This document shows, piece by piece, positions 1 through 5,268 of a stretch of DNA of 5,268 nucleotides (its first letter is position 1; each line of letters begins with the position of its first letter). The notes below the pieces were generated by a model. It did not search any database. It was not told where the DNA came from and saw only the letters and a program-made list of their open reading frames with translations. The position numbers were made by a program, and so were the translations under genes. Source of the stretch: an uncultured Clostridia bacterium (GTDB taxonomy: Bacteria > Bacillota > Clostridia > Oscillospirales > Acutalibacteraceae); assembly GCA_947168785.1 (NCBI GenBank), contig CAMVNL010000201.1:1-5268 (forward strand), read 5' to 3'.

Positions 1-395
1 GTTTCCTCTCCTCCTATTGTCTGACCGCCGGTAATATGACGGGCAATTCGTCCTATTACGGCAAGTCCTCCGAGTATTATACGAAGATCGCCAATAAGAC
101 GGAGCAGGATAAGCTGAACCAGGCGGAAACGCTTGCCGCCACCAGGCAATACGCCCAGTGCATTTCCCTTGCCAAAAGCGTCGTCTCCCACGATCAGACG
201 GAGCTGTGCCGTCAGAATTTTATCCTCTCGCTGGCCTATTTCGGCAACGGCAACAACGAGCTGGCCAAGAACTACTGGGACCGGATGACCCGTTATTATC
301 TGGAAATCCCCGCGCGGCGCAGAAGTCAGGCGCTTGACGTCAATGCAATCGAGCGCCTCGGCAATCAGTTAGGCGTCGAGCTGCCCGGCGAATAA
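1..395 (+). CDS. C-terminal part of a TPR-like protein (5' truncated)
   Basis: The reading frame is open from the left edge (first full codon at base 3) to the TAA at 393-395 and gives about 130 residues. The ATG at 36 has no Shine-Dalgarno sequence in front of it (CTGACCGCCGGTAAT), and the frame upstream reads FLSSYCLTAGN without a stop, so that ATG is probably internal and the true start lies outside the window. The visible part is largely helical and charged. The stretch around AETLAATRQYAQCISLAKSV and the following LSLAYFGNGNNELAKNYW have the alternating small/aromatic pattern of tetratricopeptide helical pairs, which usually mediate protein-protein contacts. No catalytic motif is visible and I do not recognise the family. 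The hydrophobic start (FLSSYCLTAG) could be the end of a membrane helix or signal peptide; the Cys lacks a good lipobox because Tyr is at -1. It lies 80 bases before the zinc-ribbon gene on the same strand, so it may belong to the same operon. Confidence 0.6.
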   Translation, partial: FLSSYCLTAGNMTGNSSYYGKSSEYYTKIANKTEQDKLNQAETLAATRQYAQCISLAKSVVSHDQTELCRQNFILSLAYFGNGNNELAKNYWDRMTRYYLEIPARRRSQALDVNAIERLGNQLGVELPGE

Positions 396-475
396 CGCCA
401 GTCCCTCAAAACCAACGGATCTGTTCCCATGCGGCGGATCCTTTACATGATCACGAAAAAAAGGAGTGAAATAAG

Positions 476-880
476 ATGAAATGTCCGAACTGCGGCAATG
501 AGGTCTCCGCAAAAGCCGTTCAATGCAGACGCTGCGGGCTGATCCTGCCCGGCACTTCCTATACCCATACCAATTTCGGCGCCAGGCCTGCGGCCGGGGG
601 CAACAGGGGATTCACCGAGCATATCGGCGGCGCTTCCTATTATCCCGGCGGCTACGCCGATACGCGGACTTCTTACGCCGGCCCCACTTATACCTATCCT
701 GTCGTGCGGCAGGAGACTTATCCCGATCCCTACGCGGCCTCGTCGTCCTCTTACTATTATGAGAGATCCGCCCGGCGCGACCGCGAAAAAATGATGTTTT
801 ACAGCAAGATCCTGACGACGCTTCTGTCGCTTCACGTGGTGCTGGATCTGCTGCTCATCGTGATCCTTTTCCTCCGGTAA
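476..880 (+). CDS. Zinc-ribbon protein with Tyr/Gly/Pro-rich linker and C-terminal membrane anchor
   Basis: This is a 134-residue protein. It opens with a zinc ribbon: CPNCG at residues 3-7 and CRRCG at 17-21, giving four Cys ligands (C3, C6, C17, C20) in the C-x2-C-x10-C-x2-C spacing of small zinc-ribbon domains. Residues 26-97 are low-complexity, rich in Gly, Ser, Pro and Tyr (12 Tyr), and probably disordered. A basic stretch (RSARRDREK, 97-105) precedes a hydrophobic helix at about 110-133 (LTTLLSLHVVLDLLLIVILF), and the protein ends one residue later, so it is tail-anchored. By the positive-inside rule the ribbon faces the cytoplasm. The start is well supported: AAGGAG at 461-466 sits 9 bases before the ATG. 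Zinc-ribbon plus membrane-helix proteins are common in Clostridia and mostly unassigned; here it precedes the surface-protein gene and EssC, so a membrane scaffold or regulatory role in the same system is possible. Its biochemical function is unknown. Confidence 0.87.
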   Translation: MKCPNCGNEVSAKAVQCRRCGLILPGTSYTHTNFGARPAAGGNRGFTEHIGGASYYPGGYADTRTSYAGPTYTYPVVRQETYPDPYAASSSSYYYERSARRDREKMMFYSKILTTLLSLHVVLDLLLIVILFLR

Positions 881-928
881 GGCATTGACGGCCGCCGGGG
901 ATAATAACAGATAAAGGAGATTTTTATT

Positions 929-2626
929 ATGGAAAACAACCAGTTCAACGGAACCGTGATCCGGAAGAAAAAATCCAACGGCATGCTGATCGGCGTCGGC
1001 GCCGCCATCGTGGTCGTGATCATTCTGATCGCTGTCGTTGCCATCCTGTTGCTGAACAAGGGAAAGAACGGCTCCGGCAACCGTGATTACATTGATATCG
1101 CCAATCAGTATGTGGAGCAAATGGATTATTCCAATGCCGTCAAAACCTACTGGGCAGCGATCGACGCTGCGCCCAAGAGAGTGGATTATTACGTCCAGCT
1201 GGGCGAGCTGTATGAAGAGATGGAAAAGGAGGAGGCCGCTTGCACCGTCTATCAGATGGGCTATGAGCGGACCCAGTCCCAGACGCTGTATCTCAAATGG
1301 ACCACGCTGAGAGATCGGCTCGGCAATAAAGAGCAGGCCATCAATAAAGGAAACGCGCAGGCGCCCACCAAGCAGCTGCTGCTCAACGCCGATCTCGGCG
1401 ACCGCTTTGCCTTCTTTACTTACCGTGAGTATGCCGTCAAATACGGCAATCCCACGGTGGATATCCAGGGGGGCAAATATACGGCCAGGTATAACGGCCT
1501 TGACGCGGATTTCGTTTATTATAATACTGCCAGGGACCAGTACGTGGTCGATCCCGTCAACAGAAAGCCGCGCGACAACAAGCGCCCGAATGAGATTATT
1601 CTCCATAACCTTGCCCTGCTGCTGACCGGTATGGAGGGCAGGCTGAACATGACGGATCTTGCCAACTTCGACGTCTCCAACCTCATCAAGACCACCGATA
1701 AAAACTACGGCAAAAAGGTGCTTCTGTTTGAGTTCCGTTCCGCTACCGTGGAGATCGAATGCGACGACAGCGGAAGCTTCGGCACGGATGCGTGGTGCCT
1801 GATCCTTCCGTCCACCAAAACGATCGTACAGGAAACCACGACGGAAGAGGAGTCCACCACGGATCCCCATGAGAACAACACGACGGCGCAGGCCGCCCCC
1901 GAGACGTCGACCGAAACCACCGCTCCTGAAACGACCACTCAGCCGCCCGTCAGCACCTTCAACGTGATCGGCTACGTTCACAACGCCGTGGACGCCCAGG
2001 GCGTACCGAACGTCCGTCTGTCGCTGATCGACACCGCCGGCAGCGCCGGCACCATCGGCAGCACCGTGACCGATTCCACCGGCGCGTTCCGTTTCAGCGA
2101 CGTACCCGTGGGCGAATACAAGATCAAAATGAGCCGCGACGGCTTTGTGACCGACGAGTATTCCTTCTCCGTCAACGAGGGTATGGGCGACGTTTCGCTT
2201 GATCTCGTCATGTCCCCCGAGCTGCAGGCGGGTGAGATCCGTTTCGTCCTGACGTGGAACCAGCAGCCCCACGACCTCGACTCCCATCTGAGAGGCACCT
2301 CCGGTTCCGGCAGCAGCGTTCACGTCTACTGGAGCAGTAAGCGCGCGTCCGCTTCCGGCAATACGATCGCGGAGTTGGACGTGGACGATACCTCCAGCTA
2401 CGGCCCCGAAACGACGACCCTGTATGATATGAGCGGCGTCTTCGATTTCACCGTGGAGGATTTCAACAGCACCGGCACCATGGGCGTCAACGGCGCGACC
2501 GTCAAAATCTACATCAACGGTCAAAGCCCCATCGTGGTTGAAGTGCCTACCAACGTGCGGAACCGGTGGCACGTCGCCCACATCGACCACGGCGTCGTCA
2601 CGACGGTCAATCAGGCAGCAGACTGA
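929..2626 (+). CDS. Membrane-anchored surface protein: TPR-like region, carboxypeptidase-regulatory-like domain, DUF2135/YfaP-like C-terminus
   Basis: This is a 565-residue protein; AAGGAG at 914-919 lies 9 bases before the ATG. A short basic tail (RKKK, 12-15) precedes one strong membrane helix (about 19-43), so the N-terminus is predicted inside and the rest outside. In order: a TPR-like helical region (about 52-131, with YSNAVKTYWAAIDAAP and YYVQLGELYEEM); an unrecognised, probably beta-rich domain (about 148-298) with Cys278 and Cys290 close enough to form a disulfide; a Thr/Glu/Pro-rich stalk (301-342); a carboxypeptidase regulatory-like beta-sandwich (about 345-428, with VTDSTGAFRFSDVPVGEYKI followed by a K-x-M-S-R-DGF strand); and a C-terminal domain (about 436-560) carrying LTWNQQPHDLDSHL and LDVDDTSSYGPET, which resembles DUF2135 of YfaP-type proteins. 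The acidic residues in those two motifs could bind a metal, but that is inference. No enzyme active site and no LPXTG sorting signal are seen. It lies 14 bases before the FHA gene, so a role as envelope accessory or adhesive component of the EssC system is plausible but unproven. Confidence 0.88.
   Translation: MENNQFNGTVIRKKKSNGMLIGVGAAIVVVIILIAVVAILLLNKGKNGSGNRDYIDIANQYVEQMDYSNAVKTYWAAIDAAPKRVDYYVQLGELYEEMEKEEAACTVYQMGYERTQSQTLYLKWTTLRDRLGNKEQAINKGNAQAPTKQLLLNADLGDRFAFFTYREYAVKYGNPTVDIQGGKYTARYNGLDADFVYYNTARDQYVVDPVNRKPRDNKRPNEIILHNLALLLTGMEGRLNMTDLANFDVSNLIKTTDKNYGKKVLLFEFRSATVEIECDDSGSFGTDAWCLILPSTKTIVQETTTEEESTTDPHENNTTAQAAPETSTETTAPETTTQPPVSTFNVIGYVHNAVDAQGVPNVRLSLIDTAGSAGTIGSTVTDSTGAFRFSDVPVGEYKIKMSRDGFVTDEYSFSVNEGMGDVSLDLVMSPELQAGEIRFVLTWNQQPHDLDSHLRGTSGSGSSVHVYWSSKRASASGNTIAELDVDDTSSYGPETTTLYDMSGVFDFTVEDFNSTGTMGVNGATVKIYINGQSPIVVEVPTNVRNRWHVAHIDHGVVTTVNQAAD
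1829..1954 (+). other. Sequence coding a Thr/Glu/Pro-rich low-complexity stalk
   Basis: This stretch encodes residues 301-342 of the large surface protein. It is dominated by Thr and Glu with loosely repeated ETTT, ESTT, APET and TETT units. The repeats are degenerate at the DNA level, using ACC, ACG and ACT in turn, so it is not a simple tandem repeat prone to slippage. Thr-rich stalks of this kind separate folded domains in exported Gram-positive proteins and may be glycosylated; the latter is inference. Confidence 0.7.
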
Positions 2627-2629
2627 CAG

Positions 2630-2635
2630 AGGAGG
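2630..2635 (+). promoter_or_regulatory. Ribosome binding site of the FHA gene (decides its start)
   Basis: AGGAGG, within a longer AGAGGAGGA at 2628-2636, lies 5 bases before the ATG at 2641 and just after the TGA of the upstream gene. It supports 2641 over the in-frame ATG at 2566, which lies inside the upstream coding region, has no Shine-Dalgarno sequence, and would add an Arg-rich leader (ARRPHRPRRRHDG) in front of the membrane helix. Confidence 0.85.
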
Positions 2636-2640
2636 ACCCG

Positions 2641-3171
2641 ATGCTGTATTTTATCGCAGCCTACGTGCTGCTCGTCGTCTCCGCGTTCGTGATCTTCACG
2701 GTCCGCGAGCGGGATAAGAGCAGACGGAAAAAACTGAACGTCGCTGCGGAAAAAATCGTCAGGGAAGACCTTCTCGTCTATTCTCTGAAAAATCCCTACG
2801 CCGATATGAACCGGGTGGAAGTACCGTCGTCCAAAAGGATCATGATCGCGCTGAACGTCAAAGCGGGCGGAAAAAAACAGGAGTTTGTGTTTGATCCCGC
2901 CAAGCAGGTCGGCGTCGGCAGGGGAGACAGGAATCAGATCATTATCCATGATCCGGCCGTTTCCGATGCCCACGCTCTTATTTACCTGTCCGGCAGACAG
3001 GTCTGCCTCAGCAATGTGAGCCCCAAGCGTAAGGTCTCCCTGAAGCGCGGCTCCAGACAGACGGGCATGCGCCCCGGCGCTGTCCTGGTCCTGAAAAACG
3101 GCGACGTCATCATCATCGGCGGCTACAAGCTGCGCGTTCATCTGTTCATGTTCGACATCAAATATATTTAA
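2641..3171 (+). CDS. Membrane-anchored FHA-domain protein
   Basis: This is a 176-residue protein. Residues 2-20 form a single hydrophobic helix (LYFIAAYVLLVVSAFVIFT) followed at once by a basic stretch (VRERDKSRRKK, 21-31), so the N-terminus is predicted outside and the rest cytoplasmic. A charged linker leads to a forkhead-associated (FHA) domain at about 80-170. Its signature is intact: VGVGR at 90-94 with the key Gly93-Arg94, Asn99, IIIHDP, then S-D-A-H at 108-111 matching the conserved Ser-x-x-His, and a closing NGDVIIIGGYKL strand pair. FHA domains bind phosphothreonine peptides, so a Ser/Thr kinase substrate is the expected partner; no kinase is in the window. Starting at 2641, it follows the surface-protein gene by 14 bases and precedes essC by 12, indicating co-transcription and probable translational coupling. 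An FHA protein encoded beside EssC suggests a cytoplasmic-face regulator or assembly factor of the secretion machine. The domain call is firm; the partner is inferred. Confidence 0.9.
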   Translation: MLYFIAAYVLLVVSAFVIFTVRERDKSRRKKLNVAAEKIVREDLLVYSLKNPYADMNRVEVPSSKRIMIALNVKAGGKKQEFVFDPAKQVGVGRGDRNQIIIHDPAVSDAHALIYLSGRQVCLSNVSPKRKVSLKRGSRQTGMRPGAVLVLKNGDVIIIGGYKLRVHLFMFDIKYI

Positions 3172-3175
3172 AGGG
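3170..3175 (+). promoter_or_regulatory. Ribosome binding site of essC overlapping the upstream stop codon
   Basis: AAAGGG shares its first two bases with the TAA (3169-3171) that ends the FHA gene and lies 8 bases before the ATG at 3184. It is weaker than the other sites in the window. A weak site overlapping the stop of the gene before it is typical of translational coupling, which would tie EssC synthesis to that of the FHA protein; the coupling is inference. A second in-frame ATG at 3193 is less well spaced. Confidence 0.65.
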
Positions 3176-3183
3176 TTTTTGCT

Positions 3184-5268
3184 ATGCATTTGATGGTCTT
3201 TTATAAAAAGATCTGTAAAGAGTTTGTCCTTTCCTTTCACGGTGCGGATGAGCAGGAGGTCGTACTGAAAAAGCACGTGTTCGGCCTGATGAACAACACG
3301 GTGCTCCGGATCGAACGGCACAACGGCATGTTCAGTGCGCTTTGCACCGAGGAGGCCGCTTTCATGGAAGCCGGAACGCCGAGAATGTCGGTGCTGCTCC
3401 GGTTTGACGACGCGCTGCAGCTCATGACCCGCTCGGGGGAGAAGATCTACCTCTTTTTCTCCGAGCAAGAGCCATCCTTCTCGATCCCGGAAAAATACCA
3501 TATCAAAACAAATCAGCGGATCTCCATCGGCTCCGGGACCGGAAATCAGATCGTCTATACCTATGGAACGCTCGTCAGCGGCGTCCATGCGGAGCTGTTC
3601 TACAACAACGGCTGGAATATCGCTGACCACGGCAAGCTGGGCGTATGCGTGAACGACGTGCCGGTGAAGGGGACGCAGCGGCTGCACTTCGGCGATTCCA
3701 TCTGCCTCTGCGGCCTGCATATCCAGTATTTCGGACAGATCATCGCGATACACCACGTTTTCGGCGTCTGCCGCGTTTCCCACGAGCTGAGTCCTTATGA
3801 CGTGCAGCGGAACCGGCTGGCCCAGCGGGTGGACGCCGGCGAACCCCACTACTTCAACCGGCCTGCCAGAAAGCTTCCCGCGATCGATTCCGGTGAGGTA
3901 CAGATCGACGCGCCCCCCGCGGTGCAGGAGGCGAAAAAGAAGAGCGTCTTCTCCGCCATCGCCCGGCCCCTTACCATGGCGCTGCCCATGCTGCTCGGCT
4001 TCACGATGATGACCATCGGCATGGCGGGGCGCGGCTCATTCATGTCCATCGGTATCATCACCGCCGTTTCCGCCGCTGTTTTCGGCGCCGGGTGGGCGAT
4101 GGTCAGCCTGCGGCAGAGCACGGAGGAAGAGACGGAAAAGGACCGTACGCGTTTCAACGCCTACGGCAACTATCTGATTGCCATTTCCCGCGATCTGGCC
4201 GCCCGTTACCGTTCCAATTATCTGGCGCTGAACGCAATGTACCCTTCAGCGGAAAAATGCGTCAATTTCGACGAGTCCAGCCCGATGCTCTGGAGCCGCA
4301 ACGCCTCCCATGACGACTTCCTTTTCGTGCGGCTCGGCAAAGGCACGATGCCCTTTCAGATCAACGTCAAGGTGCCCAATCAGGGCTTTGCGCTTCGCAG
4401 CGACGCGCTGGTGGAGGGCCCTCAGACCATTGCCCGGGAGTATGCGGAGCTCAAGGATATCCCCGTGGGGGTGGACCTGCAAAAACAGAACCTGGTGGGC
4501 ATCCTCTCCGCAAAAGGGGAGATGGGGGCCGTGCGGGCCGTGCAGCTGATCCTGGCGCAGATCGCCGCCAACGTCTGCTATACGGACGTGAAGATCGTGC
4601 TGCTGAACAAAAAGAACCAGCCGGAGGACCAGCATATCTGGGGCTGCCTCCGTTCGCTGCCGCACTGTTGGTCCGCCGACCGGAAGAAACGCTATTTCTC
4701 TATGAGCCGCAGCAGCGTGGAGGATATCAGCTATGAGCTGCTTCGGGTGCTGCGGGTCCGCGACGCCGCAGAAAACAAAGAAAGCCCCAAGCCCTATTAT
4801 ATCGTGATCGTGACAGATCCTGCCCTGCTGGAGCAGAATCTGCTGGCCAACTATCTGCTCAAGCCCAAGCCCGAATACGGCACCACCACGCTGATCATGG
4901 CCAATTCCCGTACGGAATTGCCCAACAGCTGCCGTTTTGTCATCGAGAGCGACGCGGTCAACTTTTACGTGAACGACCTGATGGATCCCAATCAGCCTCG
5001 GCTGGAGATCCGTTCCGACGAGATCCACAGCACCTGGCTGTCCCGGATGGCGCACCGGTTCGCCAATATCCGGGTGGAGGACAAGTTGTCGGAGGATCAG
5101 CTTCCCGCCAGCATTGATTTCCTGACCATGTACGGCGTGCGCAGCGTGGAAGCCCTGCGGGTGGCCGAGCGCTGGCGCAGCGGCAACGTCTGCGACAACA
5201 TGAGCGTTCCCATCGGCGTCAAGGCGGATGGTTCACTGTGCAACCTGGATATCCATGAAAAGATCCAT
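3184..5268 (+). CDS. essC: Type VII secretion ATPase EssC, N-terminal half (3' truncated)
   Basis: The frame is open from the ATG at 3184 to the right edge, giving 695 residues of a protein that in T7SSb systems usually has about 1,400-1,500. EssC is the membrane-bound motor that drives WXG100-type substrates across the membrane. Residues 1-95 form a degenerate FHA-like module without a Ser-x-x-His signature. Residues 98-190 form a second FHA domain with Ser132-x-x-His135 and Asn157, but the usual Gly-Arg reads Gly116-Ser117. A linker is followed by two membrane helices (about 262-280 and 286-307), then a cytoplasmic region with EssC-like blocks: DFLFVRLGKGTMPF (378-391), LVGILSAKGEMGAVRAVQLI (437-456), YTDVKIVLL, RYFSMSRSSVEDI (503-515) and TWLSRMAHRFANIR (617-630). 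It ends in VPIGV...NLDIHEKIH (675-695), which in this family directly precedes the first Walker A loop (GPHGLVAGTTGSGKSE-like). The FtsK/SpoIIIE ATPase cores are therefore outside the window and cannot be checked. The start is set by AAAGGG at 3170-3175. Confidence 0.92.
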   Translation, partial: MHLMVFYKKICKEFVLSFHGADEQEVVLKKHVFGLMNNTVLRIERHNGMFSALCTEEAAFMEAGTPRMSVLLRFDDALQLMTRSGEKIYLFFSEQEPSFSIPEKYHIKTNQRISIGSGTGNQIVYTYGTLVSGVHAELFYNNGWNIADHGKLGVCVNDVPVKGTQRLHFGDSICLCGLHIQYFGQIIAIHHVFGVCRVSHELSPYDVQRNRLAQRVDAGEPHYFNRPARKLPAIDSGEVQIDAPPAVQEAKKKSVFSAIARPLTMALPMLLGFTMMTIGMAGRGSFMSIGIITAVSAAVFGAGWAMVSLRQSTEEETEKDRTRFNAYGNYLIAISRDLAARYRSNYLALNAMYPSAEKCVNFDESSPMLWSRNASHDDFLFVRLGKGTMPFQINVKVPNQGFALRSDALVEGPQTIAREYAELKDIPVGVDLQKQNLVGILSAKGEMGAVRAVQLILAQIAANVCYTDVKIVLLNKKNQPEDQHIWGCLRSLPHCWSADRKKRYFSMSRSSVEDISYELLRVLRVRDAAENKESPKPYYIVIVTDPALLEQNLLANYLLKPKPEYGTTTLIMANSRTELPNSCRFVIESDAVNFYVNDLMDPNQPRLEIRSDEIHSTWLSRMAHRFANIRVEDKLSEDQLPASIDFLTMYGVRSVEALRVAERWRSGNVCDNMSVPIGVKADGSLCNLDIHEKIH

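Noticed and set aside
14..38. Cys in SSYC at the left edge, considered as a lipoprotein lipobox.
   Set aside because: Tyr at -1 does not fit a lipobox, which needs a small residue there, and the preceding signal region is outside the window.
417..443. Inverted GGATC...GATCC pair in the gap before the zinc-ribbon gene, considered as a terminator.
   Set aside because: The stem is only about five pairs with a long loop and has no T-run after it, so it is not a credible intrinsic terminator.
442..473. TTTACA before the zinc-ribbon gene, considered as a -35 box.
   Set aside because: No -10-like hexamer lies at suitable spacing; the region there is the ribosome binding site.
885..905. TTGACG and GATAAT in the gap before the surface-protein gene, considered as -35 and -10 boxes.
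   Set aside because: They are only 9 bases apart, far short of the 16-18 needed for a sigma-A promoter.
443..2590. Very long open frame (715 codons) on the minus strand, antisense to the zinc-ribbon and surface-protein genes.
   Set aside because: It is a shadow of the real genes: the + strand proteins have clear domains, membrane helices and Shine-Dalgarno sites, while the antisense product is a low-quality run of Gly, Val, His and Asp with no recognisable domain. GC-rich third positions suppress stop codons on the opposite strand.
2566..2640. Upstream ATG extending the FHA protein by 25 residues.
   Set aside because: It would overlap the surface-protein gene, has no ribosome binding site, and would put an Arg-rich leader before the membrane helix. 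The ATG at 2641 has AGGAGG 5 bases upstream.
2611..3849. Minus-strand open frame of 412 codons opposite the FHA gene and the start of essC.
   Set aside because: It has no recognisable domain and lies fully opposite well-supported genes. It is explained by codon bias of the + strand.
4246..5055. Minus-strand open frame of 269 codons opposite essC.
   Set aside because: It is antisense to conserved EssC sequence and its translation shows no coherent domain.

Overview
The window holds five genes on the + strand, packed head to tail: a 5'-truncated ORF, a small zinc-ribbon membrane protein, a large membrane-anchored multidomain surface protein, a small membrane-anchored FHA protein, and the N-terminal half of an EssC-type secretion ATPase that runs off the right edge. 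The gaps are about 80, 48, 14 and 12 bases. The last two gaps are so tight that the FHA gene and essC are almost certainly co-transcribed with the gene before them, and probably with the whole set.

The sequence suggests a Gram-positive anaerobe of the class Clostridia (Oscillospiraceae or Lachnospiraceae type). The reasons are strong purine-rich Shine-Dalgarno sites (AAGGAG, AGAGGAGGA) at consistent spacing, a fairly GC-rich genome with C/G-ending codons, and an EssC homologue with N-terminal FHA-like domains, which is the hallmark of the Firmicutes type VII secretion system (T7SSb). This placement is inference; no taxonomic marker gene is present.

Region by region: 1-395 is the 3' end of a gene with a TPR-like helical C-terminus. 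476-880 encodes a protein with a cytoplasmic zinc ribbon, a Gly/Pro/Tyr-rich linker and a C-terminal membrane anchor. 929-2626 encodes a 565-residue protein with a membrane helix, a TPR-like part, an unrecognised middle domain, a Thr/Glu-rich stalk, a carboxypeptidase-regulatory-like beta domain and a C-terminal domain resembling DUF2135/YfaP. 2641-3171 encodes a membrane helix followed by a canonical FHA domain. 3184-5268 encodes EssC from its two N-terminal FHA-like modules through the paired membrane helices and on to the point just before the expected first Walker A motif.

Working model: EssC is the motor of a T7SSb-like secretion machine. The adjacent FHA protein, with an intact phosphothreonine-binding signature, could link it to Ser/Thr kinase signalling at the inner face of the membrane. 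The large exported protein could be an envelope accessory or surface-exposed component. The usual T7SSb partners (WXG100/EsxA, EsaA, EssA, EssB, EsaB) are not visible here, so the assignment rests on EssC alone. No RNA genes, mobile elements, CRISPR arrays or convincing promoters or terminators were seen, and no gene-free stretch exceeds 80 bases.
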